The notes beneath the pieces were generated by a model, which did not search any database, was not told where the DNA came from, and worked only from the letters and a program-made list of their open reading frames with translations. A stretch of 64,000 nucleotides of DNA from NCBI RefSeq assembly GCF_019331715.1, contig NZ_JAHBBG010000013.1, forward strand, positions 1 to 64,000. The letters run 5' to 3'. A program made the position numbers and the translations under genes. The DNA is from Bifidobacterium simiiventris. Its GTDB lineage: Bacteria; Actinomycetota; Actinomycetes; Actinomycetales; Bifidobacteriaceae. This document shows, one piece after another, positions 35,226 through 44,170 of the stretch; position 1 is the first letter of the stretch, and each line of letters starts with the position of its first letter.

Positions 35226-36725
35226 TCAGCCGCGGTACTTCGCGTACTGGGCGTAGACCTCAGGGGTCGGCTCGCCGGTGAGCGTGTCCTCGATGGTCAG
35301 CTCCCATGCCGGCGGCTCGGCCCCGCCACCCAGCACCCACGCGGCCTGACGCGCCGCGCCGATCGCCACATACTCGTCGGTCTTCGGCAACAGCACGTCC
35401 ATGCCGAGAATCGACGGCGCATACGCGCGCACCGCAGCCGACTTCGCACCGCCGCCGATGAGCAGAATACGCTTGACATCCACGCCAAGGCCCTTGACCA
35501 GCTCGAGGCAGTCACGTTGCGAGCACAGCAGCGCTTCCACGAACGCGCGGGCGATATTCGCCTTCGTCGTGTTCTTCAACGTCATGCCGTGCAGCGTGGC
35601 CGTCGCGTCCGGGCGGTTCGGCGTGCGCTCGCCGTCGAAATACGGGATCAAGGTGATGCCCTCGGCGCCCGGCACCGACTGCGCGGCCAGATCGGCCAGC
35701 TCGTCATAGCTCACGCCCAGCGCCGCGCGGCCCGCATCGGAGATACGCGAGCCGTTGATCGTGCATGCCAGCGGCAGCCAGTGGCCGGTGCAGTCCGCGA
35801 AGCCGGTCACCGATGCGGTCATGTCGTAGGCCGGCGCGGGGGAGATGGCCGCGGCCACGCCCGATGTGCCGAGACTGATCGACACGTCGCCCACACCCAT
35901 GCTCAGGCCCAGCGACGCCATCGCGTTGTCACCGCCGCCCGGTGCGATGATGCAGCCGCCAGGCACGTTCTTGCCGGCGATCGCGGGATCGGCCACCGCG
36001 CCCGTCTCGGTCGGTCCGAGCACGCGCGGCAGCGCCACGTCGTCGCGGCCGAACGCCATCTTGACCAGATCCATACGGTATTCGTTCGCCGCCGAATCGA
36101 AATAGCCGGTGCCCGACGCATCCGAACGGTCGGTGAACAGTGCGCCCAGATCGGCACTCTCGCCGTCCGCGACCGGTCCGTGGCCGGCGATGCGCCAGCT
36201 CAGCCAGTCGTGCGGCAGACAGACCGCGGCCACGCGAGCCGCGTTTTCCGGCTCGTTCGCCGCGACCCACGCGATCTTCGTGATCGTTAGCGACGCGACC
36301 AGCGACGAGCCGACCGCCTTGACCCAGCGCTGGCGGCCGCGCATGACCGGATCGTCGCTCAGCTCATCCTCGGAACCGTCCGGGGCCTTGGCAGCGGCAC
36401 CCAGTTCGGCGATCAGCTGCTCGGCGTTCGGCGCGGAACGGGTGTCGTTCCACAGCAGCGCGTCGCGCACCACGCGGCCCTGCTGGTCGAGCAGCACCAT
36501 GCCGTGCTGCTGGCCGCCGACCGCCAGCGCGGCGACGTCATCAAGGCCGCCGGCCTGTGCCGACGCCTCGAGGAACGCGTCCCACCACGCGTTCGGGTCG
36601 CAGCTCGTGCCGTCGGGGTGCTTCGCCTGACCGAAACGCACCAGTTCGCCGGTCGCCGCGTCGGTGACGCGCACCTTGGTCGACTGCGTGGACGTATCGA
36701 CGCCCGCCACCAGAATCTGAGTCAT
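35226..36725 (-). CDS. xylB: Xylulokinase
   Basis: A 499-residue FGGY-family kinase that phosphorylates D-xylulose to xylulose-5-phosphate. Landmarks are VAGVDTSTQSTKVRV at the N-terminus, ALAVGGQQHGMVLLD (the QQHG substrate loop), LLWNDTRS, GGGDNAMASLGL (ATP site) and LLIGGGAKSAAVR. ATG at 36725 has AAGGAGG. It completes xylose entry with xylA, encoded 5.5 kb away on the other strand; xylulose-5-phosphate would enter the bifidobacterial phosphoketolase pathway. A 22-bp motif shared with xylA lies 73 bp upstream. Confidence 0.95.
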   Translation of the reverse strand: MTQILVAGVDTSTQSTKVRVTDAATGELVRFGQAKHPDGTSCDPNAWWDAFLEASAQAGGLDDVAALAVGGQQHGMVLLDQQGRVVRDALLWNDTRSAPNAEQLIAELGAAAKAPDGSEDELSDDPVMRGRQRWVKAVGSSLVASLTITKIAWVAANEPENAARVAAVCLPHDWLSWRIAGHGPVADGESADLGALFTDRSDASGTGYFDSAANEYRMDLVKMAFGRDDVALPRVLGPTETGAVADPAIAGKNVPGGCIIAPGGGDNAMASLGLSMGVGDVSISLGTSGVAAAISPAPAYDMTASVTGFADCTGHWLPLACTINGSRISDAGRAALGVSYDELADLAAQSVPGAEGITLIPYFDGERTPNRPDATATLHGMTLKNTTKANIARAFVEALLCSQRDCLELVKGLGVDVKRILLIGGGAKSAAVRAYAPSILGMDVLLPKTDEYVAIGAARQAAWVLGGGAEPPAWELTIEDTLTGEPTPEVYAQYAKYRG

Positions 36726-36798
36726 TGTGCCTCCTTGCATTGCGCGAATCATGCTTGCCGGACTGTCGCGAGTGGCGCTCGGTGCCATGCACAGCCAG

Positions 36799-36820
36799 TA
36801 AGTTAGATCATTAAACTATC
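36799..36820 (-). promoter_or_regulatory. Candidate xyl operator upstream of xylB
   Basis: Read on the minus strand: GATAGTT-N2-ATGAT-N-TAA-N-TTA, the same 22-bp motif as before xylA with 18 of 22 bases identical, 73 bp before the start codon. The rest of the 343-bp gap up to the tRNA gene (36821-37068) contains nothing else I can identify beyond, presumably, the tRNA promoter. Confidence 0.55.
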
Positions 36821-37068
36821 ATGGTCAGTGTATCACGATACCGTGCCGAGCGGCGTGGTGCGTTGCGATGTGGGGGCGGATGTCATGCGAGGTGGTCCCA
36901 TGCGACAGCGGTGGTGCGGTGTCATGCGGAATGCATGGCGATGCGTGAGCGTTGCGGGGATACGGAAGAGGGAGGGCGATCGGTCTGTGCGGGAGGCGGG
37001 ACGGCGTCGCGCGGTCGGGCGTTCTGCTACACTGGTCAGGTTGGCTTGCGCGAGTCGCCGGCCATCGT

Positions 37069-37142
37069 GGGGCCGTAGCTCAGTCGGTTAGAGCATGCGA
37101 CTCATAATCGCCCGGTCCTCGGTTCAAGCCCGAGCGGCCCCA
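37069..37142 (+). tRNA. tRNA-Met (anticodon CAT)
   Basis: 74-nt cloverleaf. Acceptor stem GGGGCCG (37069-37075) pairs with CGGCCCC (37135-37141), discriminator A at 37142. The D arm is TAGCTCAGTCGGTTAGAGCA, the anticodon loop CTCATAA gives CAT, and the T arm is CTCGGTTCAAGCCCGAG. The CCA end is not encoded (ACCGG follows). The acceptor begins with a G-C pair, so this is an elongator-type rather than an initiator tRNA; a lysidine-modified tRNA-Ile cannot be fully excluded. Confidence 0.93.
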
Positions 37143-37147
37143 CCGGC

Positions 37148-37181
37148 AAAGCCCTTGGAAACACAGCGTTCCAAGGGCTTT
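37148..37181 (+). terminator. tRNA-Met terminator
   Basis: Perfect 13-bp stem AAAGCCCTTGGAA/TTCCAAGGGCTTT (37148-37160 and 37169-37181), 8-nt loop, directly after the tRNA. Confidence 0.8.
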
Positions 37182-37361
37182 CGCATGTGCCGGGCTTCGG
37201 CCTGCCGTGTGCGATGGCGTATCATGGCAGCGTTTCGTCGTGGCCGGTTGTCTATGTGCGTCCCAAAGTCGATGCGTGCGCGTATACTCCCATAGGTTCC
37301 GGTTCACGTCGGCCATAGGGGCGCGACGACCCGGGTCCCCCGAATCCTTAGGAGACACACC

Positions 37362-37574
37362 ATGAAGCAGGGTATCCATCCCGATTATCATGCCGTCGAA
37401 GTCCTGTGCTCGTGCGGCAACACCTTCGTCACCCGTTCCACCTACAAGGGCGACCACATGACGGTCGACGTCTGCTCGAACTGCCACCCGTTCTACACCG
37501 GCAAGCAGAAGATCATGGACACCGGTGGCCGCGTCGCTCGCTTCGAGCGTCGCTACGGCAAGAAGGCCAACTAG
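37362..37574 (+). CDS. rpmE: 50S ribosomal protein L31, zinc-binding type
   Basis: A 70-residue L31: [21 protein letters not shown] at the N-terminus and [14 protein letters not shown] later. Cysteines 16, 18, 38 and 41 make this the C+ (zinc-containing) form, which can act as a zinc reserve. The ATG follows AGGAGA. prfA lies downstream as in many bacteria, but a terminator-like hairpin and three further hairpins separate the two. Confidence 0.96.
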   Translation: MKQGIHPDYHAVEVLCSCGNTFVTRSTYKGDHMTVDVCSNCHPFYTGKQKIMDTGGRVARFERRYGKKAN

Positions 37575-37579
37575 CTTCA

Positions 37580-37642
37580 TCAACGCCAGTCCGTGCGGTC
37601 ATGGCGTCGCTTCGGCGACCTGATCGCGGACTGGCGTTTTTG
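37580..37642 (+). terminator. rpmE terminator
   Basis: AACGCCAGTCCG just after the rpmE stop pairs with CGGACTGGCGTT at about 37627-37638; the right arm is followed by a T run. The long intervening loop contains a smaller GTCGCTTCGGCGAC hairpin. Confidence 0.65.
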
Positions 37643-37649
37643 TATATCC

Positions 37650-37796
37650 GTATGTACGGTTTCGCTGACATCGTCGGCAAAACCGTACATACGCCAGCTT
37701 GTTGTGTACGGTATTGCAGGTCGCATCTGCAAAACCGTACATATAGCGTTTCCATCCGTACGGTTTTATCGCTGACGCCGGCAAAACCGTACGGAT
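37650..37796. repeat. Array of three related hairpins
   Basis: Three consecutive inverted repeats share a GTACGGTTT/AAACCGTAC core. Hairpin 1: 37650-37662 with 37680-37692 (13 bp perfect). Hairpin 2: 37705-37719 with 37727-37741 (15 bp, one mismatch). Hairpin 3: 37754-37767 with 37783-37796 (14 bp perfect). The outer bases differ between copies but stay paired, which points to conservation of the structure. They fill the spacer between rpmE and prfA. Confidence 0.75.
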
Positions 37797-37842
37797 AAGG
37801 CGAGCAACTCAGTGTGAACCAGTCATAGACGAAGGAAGTTCC

Positions 37843-38931
37843 ATGGCAGACGAACAATTCCCCGCCGCGCAGACCGCGCTTGAGGAATACCACGATCTCG
37901 AAGCGAAGATGGCGGACCCCGAAGTCGTGTCCGACCCCGACAAGATCCGCAAGCTGGGCCGTCGCCACGCCGAGCTTGGCGGCATCGTCAGCGCATACAA
38001 GAACTACCTGCAGATCCGCGACGACCTCGAGGCCGCGCGCGAAATGGCCGATGAGGACGAAGACTTCGCCGAGGAAGCCAAGCGACTCGAAGCCGAGCTT
38101 CCGGCCGCCGAAGAGAAGCTCAGGACCGCGCTTATCCCGCGCGACCCGGACGACGCACGCGACACGATCATGGAGATCAAGGCCGGCACCGGCGGTGAAG
38201 AGGCGGCATTGTTTGCCGGCGACCTGCTGCGCATGTACACGCGATACGCGGAAAAACGCGGCTGGACCGTCACCGTGCAGTCCGAGAACACGACCGAGCT
38301 GGGCGGCGTCAAGGACGTGCAGATCGCCATCCGTGCCAAGGGCACGCCCGCGCCGGAAGACGGCGTGTGGGCCTCGCTCAAGTACGAGGGTGGCGTGCAC
38401 CGCGTCCAGCGCATCCCCGTCACCGAATCGCAGGGCCGCATCCAGACCTCCGCTGCCGGCGTGATCGTCTTCCCCGAAGCCGACGAGGACGACGACGAGA
38501 TCGAAATCGATCCGAAGGATCTCAAGATCGACATCTTCATGAGCTCCGGCCCTGGCGGTCAGTCGGTCAACACCACGTATTCCGCGGTGCGCATGACCCA
38601 CATCCCCACCGGCATCGTCGTGAGCATGCAGGACGAGAAGTCGCAGATCCAGAACCGCGCGGCCGCGCTGCGCGTCTTGAAGTCGCGACTGCTCGCCATG
38701 AAGCACGAGCAGGAGGCCGCTGAAGCCGCCGATATGCGTCATTCGCAGGTGCGTTCGCTCGACCGTTCTGAGCGTATCCGCACGTACAACTTCCCGGAGA
38801 ACCGCATCGTCGACCATCGCACGAACTACAAGGCGTACAACCTCGACGCGGTGCTCAACGGCGATCTGCAGGCCGTGATCGACTCGGACATCCAAGCCGA
38901 CGAAGCCGAGCGGCTCGCGAACCAGAAGTAG
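37843..38931 (+). CDS. prfA: Peptide chain release factor 1
   Basis: A 362-residue class I release factor reading UAA and UAG. The tripeptide anticodon PVT lies in [10 protein letters not shown] (about 192-194) and the catalytic GGQ in [17 protein letters not shown] (about 238-240). The N-terminal helical domain and C-terminal [23 protein letters not shown] are typical. GAAGGAAG precedes the ATG. prmC, whose product methylates the GGQ glutamine, is the next gene. Confidence 0.97.
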   Translation: MADEQFPAAQTALEEYHDLEAKMADPEVVSDPDKIRKLGRRHAELGGIVSAYKNYLQIRDDLEAAREMADEDEDFAEEAKRLEAELPAAEEKLRTALIPRDPDDARDTIMEIKAGTGGEEAALFAGDLLRMYTRYAEKRGWTVTVQSENTTELGGVKDVQIAIRAKGTPAPEDGVWASLKYEGGVHRVQRIPVTESQGRIQTSAAGVIVFPEADEDDDEIEIDPKDLKIDIFMSSGPGGQSVNTTYSAVRMTHIPTGIVVSMQDEKSQIQNRAAALRVLKSRLLAMKHEQEAAEAADMRHSQVRSLDRSERIRTYNFPENRIVDHRTNYKAYNLDAVLNGDLQAVIDSDIQADEAERLANQK

Positions 38932-38955
38932 TTTTTTTACAGAGCAGCCATGACC

Positions 38956-39043
38956 GGTCCGTGACGGGATATGTGACGCTCGACACGCTCCGGGCCGCTC
39001 GGCCGAGTCTTACGGTCGAGCATCACATATCCCGCCACGGACC
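38956..39043. repeat. 29-bp inverted repeat between prfA and prmC
   Basis: Arms 38956-38984 and 39015-39043 match except for two transition differences; outer bases ATGACCG/CGGTCAT add further pairs. It could terminate prfA and separate it from prmC, or be a mobile palindromic repeat. Confidence 0.6.
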
Positions 39044-39091
39044 TCGTTATGCGGTCATGTTGCGCTGTATTGGCCGAAGAGAAGTAGCGTA

Positions 39092-40072
39092 ATGATGACG
39101 ACTGTTGCTGATGTGATTCGGGATGCGGCGGGGACGTTGCGTGAGGCTGGGGTGGATACGCCCGAGCATGATGCGAAGCTGTTGCTGGCCGAGGCGGCGG
39201 GGCGCGAGCTGCGCGACGTCGACAAGGCGATACTGATGGGCGATGCGTGGGAAGATTTCTCGACTTCGCTTCGCTTCGCTCAAAATGACAACGACGGGGC
39301 TGATTCCTCTGTCATCTCGACCGAGCGCAGCGAACGGAGAGATCTTTCTGTGGCAGAACGATTCTCTGCGATGATCGATCGGCGAGCGAAGCGGGAACCG
39401 CTGCAATATATCGTCGGGCACGCGCCGTTCCGATATCTTGATCTCGCGGTTGGCCCGGGCGTGTTCATTCCACGGCCGGAGACCGAAACCGTGGTGCAGG
39501 CCGGATTGGACTGGATCACGCGGGAACGGCTGTATACGCCGCGCGTCGTCGACCTGTGCGCTGGATCGGGCGCGATCGGACTGTCCGTCGTGACCGAGGT
39601 GCGTGGTGCCGAGGTGTGGGCGGTCGAACTGTCCGACAAGGCGTACGCGTGGACCGAGCGCAATCGCGAGGCGGTTTCACGCCGCGATCCGTCGGCCGGA
39701 TACAACTATCATCTTGAACGCGGCGACGCGACCAGCCCGCTCACCCTGCCGCAGCTCGACGGCACGATCGATCTGGTCATCACGAATCCGCCGTATGTGC
39801 CGCTGTCGCAGATTCCGGATCAGCCCGAAGTGCGCGATCACGATCCGGACATGGCGCTATACGGCGGTTCCGCGGACGGTTCGGCGATTCCGGAACGCAT
39901 CATCCTGCGCGCGGCCGGACTGCTGCGTGCAGGCGGCGCGCTCGTCATGGAGCATGACATATCGCAGGGCGACCAGCTCGTCGCGTTCGCGCGAGCGAAC
40001 GGTTTTACGGACGCGCGAACCGAAAACGACTGGACCGGACGGCCTCGGTATTTGTTTGCGGTGCGGGGATAG
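39092..40072 (+). CDS. prmC: Release factor glutamine methyltransferase with repeat-derived insert
   Basis: A 326-residue N5-glutamine methyltransferase (PrmC/HemK) acting on the GGQ motif of release factors. The N-terminal helical substrate domain (1-50) and the catalytic domain carry the SAM motif VVDLCAGSGAIGLSV and the signature ITNPPYVPLSQ. Residues about 54-84 are an extra segment absent from typical PrmC: it is encoded by a 90-bp palindromic repeat element inserted in frame (LRFAQND, ISTERSERRDL). The enzyme is correspondingly longer than the usual size. The ATG at 39092 has no strong ribosome-binding site. It follows prfA. Confidence 0.92.
   Translation: MMTTVADVIRDAAGTLREAGVDTPEHDAKLLLAEAAGRELRDVDKAILMGDAWEDFSTSLRFAQNDNDGADSSVISTERSERRDLSVAERFSAMIDRRAKREPLQYIVGHAPFRYLDLAVGPGVFIPRPETETVVQAGLDWITRERLYTPRVVDLCAGSGAIGLSVVTEVRGAEVWAVELSDKAYAWTERNREAVSRRDPSAGYNYHLERGDATSPLTLPQLDGTIDLVITNPPYVPLSQIPDQPEVRDHDPDMALYGGSADGSAIPERIILRAAGLLRAGGALVMEHDISQGDQLVAFARANGFTDARTENDWTGRPRYLFAVRG
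39252..39341. repeat. Palindromic repeat element inserted in prmC
   Basis: Imperfect inverted repeat: left half 39252-39285 (contains CTTCGCTTCGCTC and ends ATGACA), right half 39305-39341 (TGTCATCTCGACCGAGCG through GGAGAGATCTT). The layout and sequence match the widely dispersed TGTCATCTCGACC/GAGAGATCT class of short palindromic repeats seen between genes in many bacteria (from memory). Here it sits inside an open frame. Confidence 0.7.
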
Positions 40073-40075
40073 CGA

Positions 40076-40747
40076 CTACTGCGCGTATTCCTGGTAGATG
40101 GAGGCATCGGCGTCGGTGATCGTACGGATCACGCGCGCGGGCACGCCCACGGCCACCGAATTGGCCGGGATGTCGTGCGTCACCACCGCGCCTGCGCCGA
40201 TCACGCAGCCATCGCCGATCGTCACGCCGCCGACCACGGTCACATTGCCGCCGAACCAGCAGTTCGAGCCGATCGTGATCGGCTTGCCGTACTCGTAGTC
40301 ATACGACGAACCGTCCGGCGCGACGCGCGAATTGCGGTCCTGCCAGCGCATCGGATGCATCGGCGGCAGCAGCGACACGTTCGGCCCGAACAGCACATCG
40401 TCGCCGATCGTCACCGGAGCACAGTCCAGCACCGTGAAATTGAAGTTCGCGAACACACGGTCGCCGATCTTGGTATGGCAGCCATAGTCGAAGAACACCG
40501 GTCCCATCAGGCACATGTCCGAGCCGTGGCCGGGCAGCAGTTCGTCCAGCACCGCGGCACGCGTCCCGGCGTCGCCGCGCGGCAGCGCGTTGAACTTCGT
40601 GCACAGGTCGGCCGCATGGTCGCGCAGACGGCACAGCTCCGGATCCGCGCAGTTGTACAGTTTGCCGGCGAGCATCTCCTCACGTTCCGAAGCGCGGGGT
40701 GTGCGCAGTTCGACGGGCGGGATGGCGGATGCGTTTTCGGCGGTCAT
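40076..40747 (-). CDS. Sugar O-acetyltransferase (LacA/Maa type)
   Basis: A 223-residue hexapeptide-repeat acetyltransferase. The N-terminal Mac domain (SEREEMLAGKLYNCADPEL) and left-handed beta-helix repeats ([54 protein letters not shown]) are typical, as is MHPMRWQ near the active site. It acetylates galactosides, maltose or similar sugars with acetyl-CoA. ATG at 40747 has AAGGAG upstream. It is convergent with prmC at a 3-bp distance and divergent from the aldo-keto reductase. Confidence 0.9.
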   Translation of the reverse strand: MTAENASAIPPVELRTPRASEREEMLAGKLYNCADPELCRLRDHAADLCTKFNALPRGDAGTRAAVLDELLPGHGSDMCLMGPVFFDYGCHTKIGDRVFANFNFTVLDCAPVTIGDDVLFGPNVSLLPPMHPMRWQDRNSRVAPDGSSYDYEYGKPITIGSNCWFGGNVTVVGGVTIGDGCVIGAGAVVTHDIPANSVAVGVPARVIRTITDADASIYQEYAQ

Positions 40748-41003
40748 GATACGGCTCCTTTGCGTCGTCGGAGGACAGGATACGGGCACACAGTATAAAT
40801 GCGCAAACGTACATAGGCGGAGTGCGTGGTGTGTGATTGCGGGAGGTTCGTCGCCGGCCTGCGGACTCGAGCCGTCCCCGGGATCCGCGGTCGGCGGCGA
40901 GTCTTCGTCCAAGGCGCGATTGCGAACCGTCTCGGGCGCATTCCCGCTGATAAGGCCACCGTGTATTGTGGACAGCAAGAACTTTTCGCACAGGAGGTTT
41001 GCC

Positions 41004-41888
41004 ATGTTGGGAACCAGTGATCTTGCCGTGGCGGCTGCGGCCGCGACCGTGCCGGACATCAAGCTGAACGACGGCAACGCGATTCCGCAGGTCGGACTCG
41101 GCGTGCTGCGCATCGAGGACGACGCGGTCGCGCCGGTCGTTGAGTCGGCGCTCGAACTCGGCTACCGTCACATCGACGGCGCCGCCGGATACAACAACGA
41201 GGGCGGCGTCGGGCGAGCTCTCGCTGCAACCGGCTACAACACAGGCGAGCAGCGCAAGAAACTGTGGTTGACCACGAAGCTGCGCGACTCCCAGCAGGGC
41301 TACGATTCCGCACTGAGCGCGTTCGATGATTCGTTGAAACTGCTGCAGGTCGACTATGTGGACATGTACATGATCCACTGGCCGACGCCGTTCGACTGGC
41401 GTAGCGGCGACACGTGGAAGGCGTTCGCTAAACTGCGCGAGGAAGGCCGTGTGAAGACGCTCGGCGTGTGCAACTTCCTGCCCGAGCATCTTGAACGGCT
41501 GCACGATGAGACCGGCGAATGGCCGGCCGTCAACCAGATCGAACTGCACCCGACGTGGCAGCAGCGCGGCGTCGTGGAATTCTGCCGCAAGCACGGCATC
41601 GCGGTCGAAGCATACTCGCCGATGGCCCGCGGCGCCGATCTCAACGCCGGCGATGGCGTGATCACGAAGATCGCCGAGGAGCACAACGTGAGTCCCGCCC
41701 AGGCGATCCTGCGCTGGCACATCGAAAACGGCACGATCATCATCCCCAAGTCGGTGCATGAGGAACGCCAGCGTCAAAACCTCGACCTGTTCGGCTTCGC
41801 GCTCACCCTCGAGGAACACGCGGCCATCGACAAGCTCGACGGCCCGAAGCGCGCCGGCCATGATCCGATGAAATTCACGTATGCGTGA
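41004..41888 (+). CDS. Aldo/keto reductase
   Basis: A 294-residue NADPH-dependent reductase of the AKR5-like bacterial group. It has DGAAGYNNE (catalytic Asp and Tyr), LTTKL (Lys), MYMIHWPTP (His), LGVCNFLPEHL, VNQIELHP and the cofactor motif IIIPKSVHEERQRQNLDLF. Substrates are probably small aldehydes or keto compounds such as methylglyoxal or diketogluconates. CAGGAGG precedes the ATG; the longer upstream frame is spurious. It is divergent from the acetyltransferase across 256 bp. Confidence 0.92.
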   Translation: MLGTSDLAVAAAAATVPDIKLNDGNAIPQVGLGVLRIEDDAVAPVVESALELGYRHIDGAAGYNNEGGVGRALAATGYNTGEQRKKLWLTTKLRDSQQGYDSALSAFDDSLKLLQVDYVDMYMIHWPTPFDWRSGDTWKAFAKLREEGRVKTLGVCNFLPEHLERLHDETGEWPAVNQIELHPTWQQRGVVEFCRKHGIAVEAYSPMARGADLNAGDGVITKIAEEHNVSPAQAILRWHIENGTIIIPKSVHEERQRQNLDLFGFALTLEEHAAIDKLDGPKRAGHDPMKFTYA

Positions 41889-41977
41889 TCGTCGACGTGC
41901 CGGATCTCTATGGCAAAGGTCTGGCATGCGAGACATGACCCAGGAATCGTACACGGTGTGAATCACAGGAGCGATAC

Positions 41978-42733
41978 TTGCCTAGAAACAGACGGTATTC
42001 CCGTCGTCGTACGCATTTTTCGCGGCGTCGATTCAATGCGTCCAATCCGTTCGAACGCGTATTGATCCTGCTGGTGCTCGTCGTGGTTGCCGGCGTGTCG
42101 GTCGGCATCGGACTGCCCAAGGTCAGTCCGACCGTCGGCCAGATCACCGGCGAATACGCGGCGAGCGGTCCGGCCGCGGACGCGCTGAACAAACTCACCG
42201 TCGACGATAATCCCGATGCGACCGGCTACGATCGCGACCTGTTCGGCTATCGCGAAACCGACGATGACGGCAATGGCTGCGACGTACGCGAAGACGTGCT
42301 CGCCCGAGACCTGACCGACGTGCAGTACGTATCGGCCGGCAGTTGCAAGGTCAAATCCGGCACGCTCGACGACCCATACACCGGGCAAACCATCCATTTC
42401 GTGCGCGGGGTCAAGACCAGCAGCGCCGTGCAGATCGACCATGTCGTCGCGCTCGAAAACGCATGGCAGTCCGGCGCACGCGACTGGGACACCGCGAAAC
42501 GCTACCGGTTCGGCAACGACATGACCAATCTGCTCGCCGTTGACGGGCCCGCCAACCAGAGTAAAGGCTCCGCGTCGGCCGCGTACTGGTTGCCTACCAA
42601 CGGCGACTATCGCTGCCGATACGTCGCACGGCAGATCGCGGTCAAAACCAAGTATGGTCTGAGCGTCACCACGCGGGAGAAACAGGCCTTGCAATCCGTG
42701 CTGGTCGCCTGCCCAAACGAGCAGCTGCCGTAA
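41978..42733 (+). CDS. Membrane-anchored HNH nuclease (DUF1524-like)
   Basis: A 251-residue exported nuclease-like protein. A very basic N-terminus (RRYSRRRTHFSRRR) and a hydrophobic anchor (about 27-47) precede an extracellular domain with YDRDLFGYRETDDDGNGCDVRE, two potentially disulfide-bonded cysteines, and the HNH core AVQIDHVVALENAW...GNDMTNLLAVDGPANQSKG. This matches the GmrSD/DUF1524-type secreted nucleases of actinobacteria. The gene begins with TTG at 41978 behind AGGAG. Likely roles are extracellular DNA degradation or nutrient salvage (inference). Confidence 0.82.
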   Translation: MPRNRRYSRRRTHFSRRRFNASNPFERVLILLVLVVVAGVSVGIGLPKVSPTVGQITGEYAASGPAADALNKLTVDDNPDATGYDRDLFGYRETDDDGNGCDVREDVLARDLTDVQYVSAGSCKVKSGTLDDPYTGQTIHFVRGVKTSSAVQIDHVVALENAWQSGARDWDTAKRYRFGNDMTNLLAVDGPANQSKGSASAAYWLPTNGDYRCRYVARQIAVKTKYGLSVTTREKQALQSVLVACPNEQLP

Positions 42734-42816
42734 TCCATAACCGGGTATGAATTTCCGTCAAACCGCGGGACAAATCCCGTCGTTTGTAACATGCCGGCGT
42801 TATAACGGTGCGCGGT

Positions 42817-44169
42817 ATGGAAGAGAATAACGATAACGATACAGTCACAACAACCATGAATCCGATCGAACAACCGGCCACCGAGCTGGAACTTGAGCGT
42901 GCCCGTGTGGACGAGGAACCGGAACGCCAGCGAGGCGGCAAACGCGCCAACGGGCGTAAGGGACATGCGCTCGCCAGCATTCTGGGGCCGGCGTTCGTGG
43001 CGGCCGTCGCGTACGTCGACCCGGGCAATGTGGCGGCGAACATCACATCCGGCGCGCGCTACGGGTATCTGCTGGTATGGGTGCTCGTGCTTGCGAACGC
43101 GATGAGCGTCCTCATCCAGTATCAATCCGCAAAACTCGGTATTGTTACCGGCAAATCGCTGCCGGAGTTGCTCGGCGAACGCATGAGCGACGCCGGACGG
43201 TTCATGTTCTTCATGCAGGCTGAGGTCATCGCCATCGCGACCGATCTGGCCGAGGTGATCGGCGGTGCGATCGCGCTGAACCTGCTGTTCGGCATCCCGC
43301 TGTTCGTAGGAGGTCTTGTGATCGGCGCGATCTCCACGGTGCTGCTGTGGTTCCAAGGCGGCAAGACGCACCGTCTGTTCGAGAAGATCGTGATCGCGTT
43401 GCTGCTGGTCATCACGTTCGGATTCATCTTCGGCCTGTTCATCGCGCCGCCTGATCCGGCGGCCGTGCTTGGCGGGCTGGTCCCGCATTTCACCACCACC
43501 GATTCGGTGCTCATGGCCACGTCGATGCTGGGTGCGACGGTCATGCCGCATGCGATCTACCTGCATTCCACGCTGGTGAACGACCATTACGGGCCGGGGG
43601 AGACCAAACCGTCTGTGCGCCAGCTGCTGCACGGTTCGAAGATCGACGTGGCGTGGGCGTTGCTGCTGGCCGGTTCGGTGAACGTGGTGCTGCTCATCAT
43701 CGCAGCCAATTCGCTGTATGGCATGAAGGGCACTGATTCGATCGAAGGCGCGCAGCATGCGATCGTGAGCGTGTTGGGACCGGTGGTCGGCACGATCTTC
43801 TCGATTGGACTGCTGGCGTCGTCGCTCAGCTCCACGTCGGTCGGCACGTACGCCGGCTCGGAGATCATGCACGGTCTGCTGCGCATCAAGGCGCCGATGT
43901 GGGCATGCCGTGTGGTTACGCTCGTGCCGGCGCTGATCGTGCTGTGGTTCGCGCCGAACCCCACACAGGCGTTGGTGGTCGGGCAGGTGATCCTGTCGAT
44001 CGGCATCCCGTTCGCGATCATCCCGCTCATGCGGTACACGCATGACAAGGAACTGATGGGGGAGTACGTCGATGGGACGGCCAAGCATGTGATCTTCATC
44101 GGCGTGGCGACGCTGATCGTGGCGCTGAATGTGCTCCTGATCGTGCTGACGGTGCTGGGGAAGGCGTGA
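42817..44169 (+). CDS. mntH: NRAMP-family divalent metal transporter
   Basis: A 450-residue proton-coupled Mn/Fe transporter. A charged N-tail (1-50) and about eleven transmembrane helices are visible. Metal-site motifs are AYVDPGNVAANI (helix 1, DPGN) and LGATVMPHAIYLHS (helix 6, MPH). A GTG 9 nt upstream (42808) is an alternative start; neither has a clear ribosome-binding site. It is convergent with the MFS exporter gene, leaving one base between the stop codons, so no separate terminator fits. Confidence 0.92.
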   Translation: MEENNDNDTVTTTMNPIEQPATELELERARVDEEPERQRGGKRANGRKGHALASILGPAFVAAVAYVDPGNVAANITSGARYGYLLVWVLVLANAMSVLIQYQSAKLGIVTGKSLPELLGERMSDAGRFMFFMQAEVIAIATDLAEVIGGAIALNLLFGIPLFVGGLVIGAISTVLLWFQGGKTHRLFEKIVIALLLVITFGFIFGLFIAPPDPAAVLGGLVPHFTTTDSVLMATSMLGATVMPHAIYLHSTLVNDHYGPGETKPSVRQLLHGSKIDVAWALLLAGSVNVVLLIIAANSLYGMKGTDSIEGAQHAIVSVLGPVVGTIFSIGLLASSLSSTSVGTYAGSEIMHGLLRIKAPMWACRVVTLVPALIVLWFAPNPTQALVVGQVILSIGIPFAIIPLMRYTHDKELMGEYVDGTAKHVIFIGVATLIVALNVLLIVLTVLGKA

Positions 44170-44170
44170 T

